64,000 nucleotides of DNA from Polydactylus sextarius (GCA_016801845.1 CM028915.1:12700501-12764500), one strand, 5' to 3'. Shown: positions 36,801-48,950, numbered from the stretch's first letter. The notes: a model not told the origin generated them from the letters alone. Program-made: numbers and translations.

Positions 36801-38548
36801 CCGCAAATTCATCTTTCACGATTTTAGACCGAACTGTGATTCAAATAGAGGAAATTAAACTGACCACAAGCGCATCACCCTTAATCAAAGTCCTCCCAAA
36901 AGCAATGCAAGCAAACCTTTCAGAGAGAAAAATACATTAAATGGCATCAGCAGCTATATCAGTTAATTGAAGATTAGCGTGATGAGATAGCGTGCTGGTG
37001 GCGTTAAGGCCATCGGCTGTCTCCAGAAGATACTCTAATGAATTCATCGCGGCTTGTTATGGTCATACGCGCCAGAACACAGGCCTCAGCCAGTAGTTCA
37101 GAAACAGGGCAGCGGTGGCCTAAAGGACAGAGAGACTCAACACCACAAGTCCAGATGCATGAATGAGAAAAATCTGCTAAATATGTGCATGACTAAAGAA
37201 ATGTATAACTCCATGACCTTGAGCAAAGCATCCAGCTACAGACAACTTTCACTGTGCAGCTCTTTGACATAGCTGTGAACAACAGGCGAGTATGTTGTTG
37301 CTTTTACTTCACAAGTACTTTGTGACATTTCAGTTAAAGGACAATTTTGCTAAAGTAAACTTAACTGACACAAAGTGGTGTATATTAGTAAAGCGGTGAA
37401 TAGATTATTAATAAATAAATGGATGGAACATAAGTCAATGGACCATAGTTAAAACCACTGTCCCTTCCTCCCCCCACACATTTTGTGGAAAATGGACAAA
37501 AATATATTAAAAATCAATGTCAGATCAGACTCTGCAGCGATTCTTAAAACATTGAAGGATCAGAAAAATAAATCCACATACTCCTTCATTTGAAAATATT
37601 ACAGTTTTTCTAATGATAAATGACTGTAACAGATTCAAGGCCTCATTTGATTAAGTACCATACATAAACAAATTTAATGTGGCTATACTTCACTTGCACA
37701 TCCTGTAATCTTTTGAGTCATTAGTTGCTATGGAGATCAAAATGTTGCCTATAGAAATAATACATTGTTAGAGATTAAACTACTCAACGTTATACAAATA
37801 TCAAATTCCTTGACCAGGAACAACATTTGCTGAATGTTGCTGGTTAATAATGTCAATATATACGTGATATAATAACATTAATAATAAACACCACAGCCTT
37901 TGCATATGTATTTTATTATGTTTTATGTTCATTTTTATTAGATATTTGTGTTTTATTAGGCTGTAATTCAAACTTTCAATAGGGGATGTCTGTTGTAATA
38001 CATGTTGCAGCCATGTCTAATTATAAATGCAGGATTTATAATTGAATGTTTTTTTTTTTTTTTTTTGTTTTTTTACATTAAGGATTTGCCATTTTTCAGG
38101 GATGTACCTAATTATGATTTTTATGATGATTTATCGGGCGGTTTTAGAGATAAGGGAAAATATACTTAAGGGACTGGAACAAGAAAATGATGTGCAAATT
38201 GATTTTAAAGAACAAAAGGCGCATAGGTGTGAAAAATGTTAGAAGCAGATATTCAAGTGGAAAATAAAATCTCTCACTATATTTAAAATATTCTACTCAA
38301 ATGTTATCAAAATGTATTATAGTCAGCTAGTCAGTTTAGGATTTAAAGCTGTATAATAACCCACTTTCAGATCACAATCACACTTGTGTAATTGTGGTCA
38401 CACAAGTGAAACCTGGTCATTATTTGCAAGTGAACTTCTGTCACTGTTTGAAACAGATTTGTATTAGTGAAGCCACTTCTTCTTTAGACTTGCTACATCT
38501 GGACCACATAAATCCAGAGAAGCGAAACACTGATTCTCACTTTGTGAA

Positions 38549-38551
<3 letters not shown>

Positions 38552-38624
<73 letters not shown>
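38552..38624. repeat. compound (CA)n(GA)n microsatellite
   Basis: About 14 CA units directly joined to about 22 GA units, abutting dispersed element copy 2. Confidence 0.95.
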
Positions 38625-38627
<3 letters not shown>

Positions 38628-38640
38628 GTTTCCATAACTT

Positions 38641-38826
38641 TAGGTAACATTTCATTGACTTCCATTCATTTCCTGGGGGCTTTCCTGGAAACCCTAGAGA
38701 TCTCAGTTGTTGCTACTACTTCTCAAACTTATATACCTTATTTATTTATTTATTTTTACATTATGAGGACCTGATTTTTATCCTCTTAATAGAGACAGCT
38801 CCCTATAATGTGAGTGTGAAAATGGA
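38641..38826. repeat. dispersed GGGGACA/TGTCCCC element, copy 2 (decayed)
   Basis: Shares ACATTTCATTGACTTCCATT, CATTTCCTGG, CTTTCCTGGAAACCCTAGAG, a TTTTTACATTATGAGGACC block and AATGTGAGTGT with copy 1 at 8243-8500, in the same order. The inner part is shortened and the GGGGACA/TGTCCCC ends are worn. Again a microsatellite lies directly at its left side. Confidence 0.7.
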
Positions 38827-39099
38827 TCACTGTTTCAAGTTCAGTTTCATATTTGTGGAAACACATTCAGTGTTTCTTTTTTGTTTTCCCTCCAACCACA
38901 CCACAATGGTCATAATAAAAAAAAACCTGGATTTTAATAAGGAGCAGTATAAATATTGTTAAAATAAAGTTATACATTCGTGAAACATTCATTCTGTTTG
39001 TAAAGTAACAGCGGTCCATCCGTGCAGGTGGAGCAGCAGCTGGTTTCATGCCACAATTCCAAGGGCAAACATGCGGTGCGCTTGTTTTATATCACAGCT

Positions 39100-39236
39100 C
39101 CTCCGGATGTGGAACGTCCAGACGTCACGTCACATCGCTCCGTCCCGGTCGAACTCTCCGCGTGAAACACAACGAGTGCGCTCCTATGCCGATCACGTGA
39201 CATGGAAGAAAGGAAGAAAAGACAGAAGCAAGAGAG
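39100..39236 (+). promoter_or_regulatory. pheta1: pheta1 promoter and presumed noncoding exon 1
   Basis: A locally CpG-rich stretch with three classic motifs: an ETS site CCGGATGT (39103-39110), a CRE-like GACGTCACGTCAC (39121-39133), and an E-box TCACGTGA within ATCACGTGAC (39192-39201). A good splice donor follows (AGAGAG|GTAAAG, exon end 39236). The transcription start is unresolved. Assignment to pheta1 rests on position, and on the downstream noncoding exon. Confidence 0.55.
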
Positions 39237-39511
39237 GTAAAGGAGCTGACAAAAAAAAAATAAACGAGGAAATTATTGCCCCGTGAGAACAATACGTGTG
39301 TCATTGTAAAGGTGATAAGAAGTAAAATGTTTAGCTGGTTAGCTTTATGTTAGCCTAATCTGTGGGTTTGGGTCGCTACTGGTGTTCGGCTCCGTTAGCT
39401 GCTGAAGTCAAAACGCTGACGCTGGATGCACATTTGTATTCAAGTTGTTAAATGCGTTGAGGTATTTGGCACAAAGAGACGTGTTTTCAGACGACGCAGC
39501 GTCTATTTGAG

Positions 39512-39512
<1 letters not shown>

Positions 39513-39563
<51 letters not shown>
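39513..39563. repeat. (GT)n microsatellite
   Basis: About 25 GT units between the two presumed noncoding exons of pheta1. Confidence 0.95.
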
Positions 39564-39565
<2 letters not shown>

Positions 39566-39749
39566 CCCTCGCTCGAGATAAATTCCTGCAAAGTGCTGAT
39601 GTGTCAAAAGCTTGTGACCATTCACTCCGCTTGAGACTGAATCATTCGTCCAAAAACAGGTTTTGTAAATGGGGGAAAAAAATAGCTCATGTATGACTTA
39701 TGAAGCTCTCATGTTTGGAAACAGCTGACGGTAAATTTTTCTGCTTCAG

Positions 39750-39855
39750 ACAAGGAGGGAAAAGACAAAAGAAGATGGAGAAGCGATAAGTTGTGAGGTC
39801 CAGATGTGATGGGAGGACAAGGGGTGGATGGCAGCTGGATGTATGAAATAAACAC
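39750..39855 (+). other. pheta1: candidate noncoding exon of pheta1
   Basis: 106-bp purine-rich stretch bounded by a strong acceptor (TTTTTCTGCTTCAG) and a strong donor (AACAC|GTAAGT). It lies between the promoter and the coding exon and has no long reading frame. Suggested 5' UTR exon. Transcript data would be decisive. Confidence 0.5.
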
Positions 39856-40605
39856 GTAAGTTAAAAGAATATATTTTTAAAGTGTTGTTTGACAGGATTT
39901 TGTTTGTTTGGTGGCAACAGTTTCACAACATAACACAAACAGGTTAATTGTAATAGTGTTCAGCCTCACTTGACTAAAATGGCTCCCTCTCAACAGATTA
40001 AAATTGGATTAGCTGTTGTTTACAGGAAGAGAAGGTCTGAGATTGAGTCTACAGTTGAACGTGTGATTTCAGTACTTAAAACCCTACAAATTTCACACTG
40101 TTCAGTGGGAAGTTAGCTTATATTTACAGCTGTACAAGTCTATCCAGTATTTCCTTCATTCAGTGCTCTATCTTTAGGATGATGTCTGCACATTTTCCTG
40201 CTCTGACAGGTAAAGTGAAAGTAAAAGACTTTTTTTTTTTTTACTGCGTCGTGACAGCTGGCAGATCGTCTCGCTGGGGAAGAGACCAGAGGATGTAGGT
40301 TAAAGTCTAGTTGGCAAGCATCTGCCCCCTCTTTGTAGCTGTAGTCTACTCTGATCTGTCTCTTTTTTTAACAGGACCAGAGCAAATACACTCAAAAATT
40401 TTACATCCTTATTATGTTATTGCTGTGCTACTAAATCAATAAAATAAAAGTTTGTAGCACTCAAATAACACTGAGAGCAAACAGCTGATCGCTGATTGAC
40501 CTAGCTGGAAAATAAAGCTGCAAAATGTGTTTAACCTTTTGGGCGACCTCTGTCTTTACAATATCCTCTAGGTAAATAAAAAATCCTCTTAAGAGAACGA
40601 AGAAG

Positions 40606-41493
40606 ATGAAGCTCAATGAACGCAGCGTGGCGTACTACGCCACCTGCGACTCACCGCCAGACAAGACGGGCTTCTTGTTCAAAAAAGGCGAGCGCAACAC
40701 GGCTTATCATCGGCGCTGGTTCGTCCTGAAAGGTAACATGCTCTTCTACTTCGAGGAGCGTGACAGCCGAGAGCCCATCGGTGTTATTGTCCTCGAAGGA
40801 TGCACGGTGGAGCTGTGCGAATCTGCTGAAGAGTTTGCCTTTGCCATCAAGTTTGACTGTGCCAAAGCGCGGGTGTACAAGATGGCTGCCGAAAGCCAGG
40901 CAGCCATGGAGTCATGGGTGAAAGCATTGTCAAGGGCCAGTTTTGACTACATGAGGCTGGTGGTTAAAGAGCTGGAGAGGCAGCTGGAGGAGATCCAGGA
41001 GGCTGCAGGAGGCGGCTGTGTCGGGGTTGGAGTCGGAGGCTTGCAGGGCAGGCCAAAGTCCTCCAGGCGTAACCAAGTTGCACGATCCAGGTCTGGAGCA
41101 TCCTCTTCCTCATCATCTTCATCTTCTTTATCATCGTCATCATCAAACGCCCCCTTCTCTGCTCAGAAGAGCAGCCAGGATGAAGTCCACCTCAACACGG
41201 GGAGTTCCAAGGAGAATGGAGTTTCATGGACTAAACCACCAGTTGCCTTGGCGAATGGTTTTGTTGAGGGGGGAGCTTCCTGTGCAGCCTGGGAAGGCTG
41301 TGCTGACTCTGGGAATGGCAACGTTATTGGTTATGGTGCTGAGGGGGTGAGGGCTCCACCAGTGCCACCAAGGAGAAGAGGAGCATCTCTTGAAAGCCCC
41401 GTCTCCCCCGGCACCGGCTGCTTCTCCAAACTCCACGACTGGTACGGCAGAGAGGTTGAGGAACTGAGAGCGCAGTGGCTCCAGAGCCAGTGA
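40606..41493 (+). CDS. pheta1: pheta1 (fam109a, sesquipedalian-1), complete single coding exon
   Basis: 295 residues in one exon, preceded by an acceptor at 40571 (ATCCTCTAG). The PH domain (about 17-113) contains GFLFKKGERNTAYHRRWFVL and the invariant Trp of MESWVKALSRASFDYMRLVV. A short coiled coil follows (115-133), then a Gly- and Ser-rich linker (poly-Ser 166-180), a proline-rich PPVPPRRRG (about 252-260), and the C-terminal F&H motif FSKLHDWYGREVEEL with Phe273 and His277, which binds the ASH-RhoGAP part of OCRL and INPP5B. The family acts on early and recycling endosomes in endosome-to-Golgi and recycling traffic. The PH domain is closest to human PHETA1, but the tail SPVSPGTGCFSKLHDWYG looks like PHETA2. 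Linkage to sh2b3 favours PHETA1. Confidence 0.93.
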   Translation: MKLNERSVAYYATCDSPPDKTGFLFKKGERNTAYHRRWFVLKGNMLFYFEERDSREPIGVIVLEGCTVELCESAEEFAFAIKFDCAKARVYKMAAESQAAMESWVKALSRASFDYMRLVVKELERQLEEIQEAAGGGCVGVGVGGLQGRPKSSRRNQVARSRSGASSSSSSSSSLSSSSSNAPFSAQKSSQDEVHLNTGSSKENGVSWTKPPVALANGFVEGGASCAAWEGCADSGNGNVIGYGAEGVRAPPVPPRRRGASLESPVSPGTGCFSKLHDWYGREVEELRAQWLQSQ

Positions 41494-43550
41494 ACTGATG
41501 GAAATTGATTGTTTCTTTTTCCCAGATTACATCATTCCTTCTTGAACATCCTAAAACGTTACACCCCTCTGAACCAAACAAAGAGGCGAGGAAACTGTGA
41601 CCTAATTGCAAATTGCAGACTTGTGACCAATCAAAAATAAATAAATACATTTTAATTTTAGATTGATTCCAGATCTTGTCTGGCACAGGGGAATCAACCA
41701 GTCTTAAAGAATAACACTATCCATAGTTTCAAAATGCAAAATATGCTCTTTTCTTGTGTCATTTGCCAAGGACAGCTAAAGCTGTTAACAATATCAAAGA
41801 ACGATATTCTTATATATTATTATGTTACCGATTCTCAAGATTTCCTGTAGCTTCCAAAATACAACAAACAACCTGTAAAATCACCACTGTTGAGTCTTTT
41901 TCTGATGCAAGGGAAATACCCAGGATGTTTTCATATGCAAATGAAATAACAAAGGCCGTTGCAATAAAAAGTAAAGGCATGGCACAAAACAAATCAAAAT
42001 TAATCTGGTTGCTATAGTGACAGATTAACAAGGGGGCTTTGACAAATCTGCAGCTGTATTATTAGTGCTATAAGTCCCCTGTCAGTGTTAAAACTGTACA
42101 CATCTGATGTGAACTAAGTGTTTAATCTAAATCTTGAAATTAAGATGATAAAGTTAAAGTAGCAGAGAAGTTAGAGAGTTTCTCAGTGGCATTTGTTTTA
42201 TATTTTACAATCTAATGACATGGGCTTGGGATACTCCAGGGATAAGAAGTGGTTTTTGGGGGAAATCAAGTCCAACTTTCCCCTCCATACTCCCAGCGGG
42301 GCACATCTCGCCCCAGAGGCCTTGTGGTTGCTAATGTCAGAGCATCCTCTCGACAGTCACTGGGGACCGTGGTGGGAGCTGGATGTTTCGCTTAGAGCAA
42401 CACACCCTGGTATTTTTAGCTCTTGTTAGCCAGTGGCCAGATGATGCTGTGTCATAAGAGTGCTTGTCACTTAGTTCTCTTTTATCTCTCGCGATTCATA
42501 AAACCAGATTGTTCACCCTCAAACTTACAAACAGGACATAACAAACGTCTTCATAATTCTTTGATAATATCACATTATGCAATCAAATCATCTTAATTTT
42601 ATGCAACTGTCAAATTGTTTGTTACAACTTTATTAATCTGAATGTTACTGAATGACTGCAACTTTTAGAGGCCTATATTGTATGTGAACATCTAACCTCT
42701 TGGTTTTCTATATAAACATTTACTATTCCATGTTGGAAATTAACACCAGCAGTCTTTGAAAATGAGCTTTCTGATTAAACTGATTGCTCTTGTTGTAGTT
42801 CTGTATCCAATCACATAGCAGTTTACATTTTTGTGTTTTTTGTCATGTGCCTTATGTTATTTTTATAACTCTTTATTGCACTTGGAACCATTATCATACA
42901 TCTACAGTGGTGGGAGGGTTTTTTTTTTTACTATTCTTTTTTTTGTTTTTGACTATACTGCTGTTATTCTTCTCTTTTCTTTTCTTGCCAAAGGCTCATT
43001 TTGGTGCAATCACTTTTTGACAATGGCTGAGTTCTGTCAGTCTGCATCAATGCACAGCACTGTCATTACTGTTATATACACTTGGCCTGCGCAGAAACGA
43101 CTATGTGGGAGGGACTGGCACAGTGTGGACTTTTTTTTTTTTTTTGTTTGTTTTTTTGCAGTATCTTTTTTGACACACATTATCTAAAATCAGGATTGTA
43201 TCAGTGCCATTTCTATATATATTTTTTTTCATCCGGAAGTGTGTTACTGTAATCACAGATGACAATAGTGTCTAAGGGAATTTGTGAATGTGTCAAATTA
43301 ACCATACAAATGATTATAGTATCTTCATTCAAGAGTGCCAATTAAGGAATTCATCTTAAATGCACAATAACAAATCTGTCCGTTTTTTGTTTATTTCCAT
43401 TAACGTTTATGATTCTAATAAAAAATATGGGTATTATGTTGAATAACCAATAATATTTAACACATTGTCCTGATATGGTACTGACAAGATGTCTGTTAAT
43501 GAAGCAGTTACTGTAAACCACTCAATAAACTGTGTTAATGTTGTGTTGTG
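41494..43550 (+). other. pheta1: presumed pheta1 3' UTR
   Basis: 2 kb of AT-rich, T-run-containing sequence after the stop codon, ending near an AATAAA signal at 43524-43529 that is followed by GT-rich sequence. No other gene is seen here. Confidence 0.5.
43524..43529 (+). terminator. pheta1 polyadenylation signal candidate
   Basis: AATAAA within CTCAATAAACTGTG, followed within 20 bases by GTTGTGTTGTG, a typical downstream GU-rich element. Confidence 0.5.
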
Positions 43551-44994
43551 AATACTTCATTTGGTTTTCTTTATTTCTAATAATGTTCTTGTTACCATGG
43601 CCATGGTATTTTTTTTTCCTTTTAAGGTGGGTACTCTTGAAAGCTTACAGAGCCTGGGCTGGCCTCATGAAACCACACACATTCTTGATGTTGTTCAGCT
43701 TGTCTCTCACTAGGTGTCGCTGTGCAACTATTTTAGGCAGCAGCCTTAAAACTTTGTATCTCCAGAAAAGAAAAAACAAGGAAAAGGATGCACCTTATTC
43801 TTCCTGTATGTGCTATGTTATATTTCAATTAATGAAGTTGAATACTAAACACTGTTGCTCAATCATATTACATGTAATTCATATAATTACATATAATTAA
43901 TGTAATGCTGTAAACTGTTACATTATTATATCACTTTGATCAATAACATACTGCACTTTGAGTTTATAACATTGTCATATGTTTGTGTTTTTGCTCTTTT
44001 ACAGCTGCTAAGCTGCTATTTTTTATTTTATATATTTACATTGGTTTATCTATGTATTTTTTGACCCACACAGGCTCCTAAATGTTTGCTTTACTTGATC
44101 TCTGTCTGCTATACTGTACTTTTCTCTATGCATCTAAACTTATTTGTGCTCTTGTTCCTAGATTTCCTCTCTGGGAGGCAGTAAAGACGTATTTTGTCTT
44201 TAAAGTTGCAGGCGCCTAAGAAAATGATGAGAAAGACAAAGAATTAACTTGATGTTACAGTGTCCATTCATGACAGGTTGGTGAGGAGGTGAACCAGTTG
44301 ATAAAATACTTGTTCTGATGTTGATCTATGATTTATTTTGTGGAATATTCATAAGTGCTGTGATATTAATGACGCAGACACTCACAGATTACAGTTACTG
44401 AACCTAAAGTAGAGAAGCTGAAGAGACTTGTTGATGGAGTCCTCAGTCTCCCTGTCTCTCACATACCGAACTTCTTTATAAAACAATTGACTGCAGACAG
44501 CTGCACGCTTCCTGTCTGCTCCTTTCAATATAAAAGTGAAAGTCACTCCAAAACAGACCTAAGAGTTTAACAAAAACTGAACCTTGTATACATATTAAAG
44601 TACAGATATACATTAGGTTATCATGACAAACATGTGCCTTCTATGAAATCATACCAAAATATGATAAACAACACATACAAACAATATTACCATTTTAACT
44701 CCATTTAACATTTTCCTAACATAAATGATCTATAAATGGTCTGCAAAGTCAAACTATTCTATGACACTAACAGATATTAGACTGATCAGTGGAAAATGCT
44801 GATGTATAAATGACCTGTGTCGGTTACAATAAGTGAAATATTTGCTTAAATAAAAGAAAAAAGAGCAACTCAAACTACTTGTATATATTTGGTAATGATT
44901 AGTTTGAATTGGTGGTGATGGAAAGTAATTAAATACATAAATTCAAGCATTGTGCTTTTTTCAGTCCCAACATTTCAGTCAGAGTCGTGTCAAG

Positions 44995-45210
44995 TAGTTA
45001 ATTAATTGATCAGTCAATCTTCAGGAATAATTACAACATTTTCAAAAAAAAAAAAAAAAGGTACTTTTTTCTCCTGATTTTAACTTGATTCATAACCATC
45101 ATTCCCATATTGTCCAATGTTTTACTTCTGAAATTATTCATTGGTTAATTAAGAAACTATAAGGCCGATTAAACGATAATGAAAATCCTTGTTATTTGCA
45201 AACAGAAGTT
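44995..45210. repeat. decayed copy of dispersed fish repeat
   Basis: Contains AATTGATCAGTCAATC at one side, and GATTAAACGATAATGAAAAT plus GTTATTTGCAA at the other. These resemble the CGATTAATCGATAATGAAAAT...GTTAGTTGCAGC ends of the element at 49376-49670. Much diverged. Confidence 0.4.
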
Positions 45211-45455
45211 GCTAATGCATCAATTAACTTTTGACTATTTCATCGTTAGACTCAAAATAACTTATCCCACCCACTTCTCCCCTCGCTCCATAAATGTATG
45301 TCACATTTTCTAAATAACTGTAAATAATAATAACTTTAATAACTACTACTACTACTACTAATATATATATATATATATATAAATTTATTTCTATTTTTTT
45401 CTATTTTCTGATTTTACTTTAACTTAATTATCCAGAAATCTTGAAAGATGATAAA

Positions 45456-45495
45456 TGTGTGTGTGTGTGTGTGTATACACACACACACACACACA
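45456..45495. repeat. perfect 40-bp (TG)n/(CA)n palindrome
   Basis: (TG)n reading into GTGTATACAC and then (CA)n. The two 20-nt arms are exactly complementary, centred between 45475 and 45476. Confidence 0.95.
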
Positions 45496-45829
45496 AATAC
45501 ACCTGATGGGACAAATAAACAAATTATATATATATGCACACAATCATCACACATTTTTATACTTGAAGTTACTTGACAGGTACAACACATGATTATTTCC
45601 TCCATCAATTAATAAATGGGTTTTTAAGTCATTATTGCAAAAATAAATAAATAGATAAATAAATAAAAAATAAGTGCACCCTAGTGGTTTTAATGTGATT
45701 ATTACTTTACCAGTAAGCGGTCTTTTATTTTGAAAAGTCAGCATGTGGAAGTGGGAAGTGACATTTCCTCCAACTTGACGCACGGCACGTTTTTTTTTTT
45801 TTTTTTTTTTTTGACAGCGGAAATGAGGA

Positions 45830-46207
45830 GTCGCCACTTTTTCCGCGTCAAGTTCGTGGCTGAAAGTTTTTTCTTTCCCCTTTTCTCTCTCTCTCTCTCT
45901 CTCTCTGGCTCGCTCTCTCTCTCTCGCGCTGTGCGGAGGAACGGACGCGTGCTCTCACAATGAGAGAGAAAGCGACGGGCTTTTTAACACACATCTTCTC
46001 TCCGTGATGCCCAGCGCGGTGTGTGTGTGTGTGTGTGTGTGGTTTTTATATATATATATATTTATATATATATATCATTAATTCCTCGCCGACGTCGTTT
46101 GTTTTGAGTTACTTTAGATGCTTCTCGACACATTTCCGTTATGCGAAGTCCAACTTGTTGGTTAGTTGTCGTGCTGCGGTGGGTGCCCATCCGAGATAAC
46201 GGAGAAC
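45830..46207 (+). other. sh2b3: presumed sh2b3 noncoding exon 1 with promoter
   Basis: Local rise in CpG (GTCGCC, TTCCGCGTC, CTCGCGC, GGACGCGTG, GCCGACGTCG) around CT and GT microsatellites. It ends at a strong donor GAGAAC|GTGAGT (46207/46208). It is upstream of and in the same orientation as the sh2b3 coding exon, whose acceptor shows that a noncoding exon must precede it. Boundaries at the 5' side are unknown. Confidence 0.45.
46021..46075. repeat. (GT)n and (TA)n microsatellites in presumed sh2b3 exon 1
   Basis: (GT)n at about 46020-46041, then T-rich sequence, then (TA)n at 46048-46075 with one TT interruption. Confidence 0.9.
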
Positions 46208-46422
46208 GTGAGTATGTTGTGAGGACTCAGCTCCTGTCAAGCTTTTATTTACTCTCCTGTCTCGCACTGGTTTTTAACACCACTACTAAAAAAAAAAAAG
46301 AAGAAGAAAAGAAAAGAAAGAAAGAAAGAAAACTTTTGTCATCTCACATTGAAGGGGGGGAAAGACGAACAGCAGCAGTAACGTGGACAAAGCTTCCGTG
46401 CAGATTTTTTTTTTTTTTATTT

Positions 46423-46455
<33 letters not shown>

Positions 46456-48621
46456 TCGCTCATAGTCGTTGAAAAATGTGCTCGTGTGATGTTTAAAGGG
46501 CTTGTGTTTCTTTCTCTCTTTGTCTTTGGGGCCGGTGCTGCAACACTCAGGAGTTTATTATAAAAACAAAAAAAGTTTTATTTAAACAAACAAACAAAAA
46601 CACATCTGTCTACATTTGCAGAAACTTGCACCAGTCAATCAACAATCTGCTTTTAAGATTATTGTTGCTGTTGTGTGTGTGTGTGAAAGAGGCATCTGTA
46701 CATTATTTTCATTGTTCATGCATCTTGACAGTTATTGTCTTGTCTGATCAACAAACAAAAACAAAAGACGCAGAGTTTAATGTAACAGAATATTACAAAA
46801 CAGCAAATGTTTTTTTTTTTTAGCAATGCTGGTTGCTGGGTACTGGTCGGGTTTTGTGGGTGTTAGAGGAAATAATGAAGCTGAAGGTTTGTGTGGTCCC
46901 ACAGGGGCCCGACCTGGGGTCCCTGAGGATGTGAATCTAACTGTGGTCACTTTGTCTTTGAACTGCATGGCATGAAGTAAAAATAGCTTTGTGCATGTGC
47001 TTTAGCTGTATTTTGGTGATCATTATTTTTGGACAGATCTGTTGCTGTTAGTCACCATGGTGATGGTGCAGCGTGAAACCTATTGTGATGTGAACAGGCC
47101 AAACATTTGAAAGGTCACTTAACTGTCCTGATCTATTCACATTGAAATGTGAATATAAGCTTGTGTGTGTGTGTGTGTGTGTGCTCACTCAGGCCAGTAG
47201 TCCCATCTTGAAACTGCTGCAAGAACAGGACTAAGTTGGGAGCAGCTCACTTAACTATCCCATATTATGTAGCTGTAAATCAAAACAGTAATTTTAGTGT
47301 GTGTGTATGTGTGTGTGTTATTATAAACACAGGTTGGTGTACAGTGTCTGTCTGTCTGAGACAAAAGGTGTGTAGTTGTGTCAGTTCCTTTTTTTTTTTT
47401 TTTTAGTTGAACATTTATCTGTGGTGATGGAAACTTAATACTTTGTTGGGGAGTAACTTAATATTTTAATCAAATACTGTACTGAAGTGTCATTTTTAGA
47501 TACTTTCCATTAATAGTTCCAGTTTATACTTGTAGACTTTGACTTGTAACTTGATACCGGACAAATCAAGGTCCTGTACTGTTATGTGGTAGCTCTGTTC
47601 ACCGGTTATTACCAACAATCGCCTGAGTGAAGTGGGAGATGTTGAAGACTTATCTGCAAAATTAAATCAGCATCATTATAATTCTCTCAGTAACAGATGA
47701 ATGTCTGTTACCATCAGGTTTATGATCTAAGATATGTGTAAAAACACATTAAACATGTACATATTTACTCTCTCCAGTAATCTCTGTACTGGTTGGCTTC
47801 TTTATTGGTTCATTCATGTAGAAGTGACAGTTGTCACACCTTGAGTCATTAAAACACAAACGCCAGAGGAAAAAAAAAACAAAAAAAAAAAACGTGCCTC
47901 CAGGGTGCGGAAGTTTTCACCATCTGCTCCAAACTGCACCTCGCCTCACGTCATGTCAGGTTAAGACTGAAGGTTGACTGTAATTTAAAGGTTCAGCTCA
48001 ATCCCAGGATCCTAATGCTTCCAAGTATTTCTGATGATTTTCAGAAACTTTTTTTTTTTTTGACAGTTGGATATTTTGGTGCTGTCTTCACTTCTCTTTT
48101 GGACAAGAGAAGTTTTGTTCTCCCTTCATAAATGTGTACTTGGCCCCATACACAATCTAACACAAATACAGTCAAACTTAAAACGTATAATGGCCGCTAT
48201 TCTTTACAGTCTTGGATTCTCCCTAGAGAGAGGGGGGTTTACACTTGTTCAACACAATTACAAACGCAATTTTTTTCCAAGATGACATGATTAGTCGGTC
48301 GGTATATTGTGTTGTAGCCGCTTGAGACACTTTTCCTTGAAAGAAAAGACAGTTATTTGGACATTAACTTAATAATTCTTGCAGTGTTTCCAAAGTGATA
48401 TACATATATGCTTACACGTATTGTTGCAGACACAGGAGAAGTGGAAAAAATAGGTTGCTTCAGCTATCAGCCTCGGATCAGACAATGTCATGGTTCCATG
48501 TCTTTAACTGAGATCTTATCGAACGCCAGCTCTTCAACTTCCCTCAGGGCTTCTAAGAAACCCACAGATGATGATGAGACCACGAGAGAGGTCTGACCCA
48601 AAGCGGCTCTCTGAGGGGGGT

Positions 48622-48698
48622 GGGGGGAGGGAAGAAAGGAAAAAAAGAAAAGAAAAGAAAGAGGCAAAAGGAGAAAGGGAGGAAAAGAGGAGGAAGAG
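48622..48698. repeat. homopurine tract
   Basis: 77 bases of only A and G on the plus strand, broken by a single C at 48665. It accounts for overlapping Lys/Glu/Arg-rich and Phe/Leu/Pro-rich chance frames on both strands. Confidence 0.9.
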
Positions 48699-48950
48699 CA
48701 GAGCCATGGGAGATAACTTGGCAGGATGCAGGAGTAGGAAGAATGACGGTGACGGACGGAAGAGACAAATTAGGGGAGAAAGAAAGAGGCAAGAACGCAT
48801 TTCTGATGACAACAGGGACCCTCCACAACATAACACACATGTTTTTGAGCAGTTGCTGTGTTTGACCACCCAAACAGCTAAGCCTAAAATCTCAGACTTC
48901 ACTGTGAGTTTGTGCAAGTGTTTGGTGGGGAGGTGGTGGTGGTGGTGAGT

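Larger units (their letters stand above)
30303..39099. other. prr16 3' UTR and intergenic region
   Basis: 8.8 kb with no supported coding gene. The proximal part is presumably prr16 3' UTR. Paired AATAAA signals at 33838-33843 and 33848-33853 are one possible end, not proven. It contains a G-rich tract (31905-31931), a (CT)n run (33104-33181), a poly(A) (34580-34599), a (CA)n(GA)n run (38552-38624) and copy 2 of the dispersed element (38641-38826). The stretch 36890-37070 is less AT-rich and homeobox-site-like, possibly a conserved noncoding element. Confidence 0.7.
43551..45829. other. intergenic spacer pheta1-sh2b3
   Basis: 2.3 kb, AT-rich. It contains a decayed dispersed repeat (44995-45210), poly(A) (45043-45059), TA runs (45361-45380), a perfect 40-bp palindrome (45456-45495) and a poly(T) run (45791-45812). 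No gene is recognised. Confidence 0.75.

Noticed and set aside
45959..46563. Open frames in the presumed sh2b3 first exon, including a 140-codon one from 46141
   Set aside because: Composed of poly-Lys/Glu, poly-Phe and Leu/Ser from A, T and CT runs. Better explained as 5' UTR and intron.
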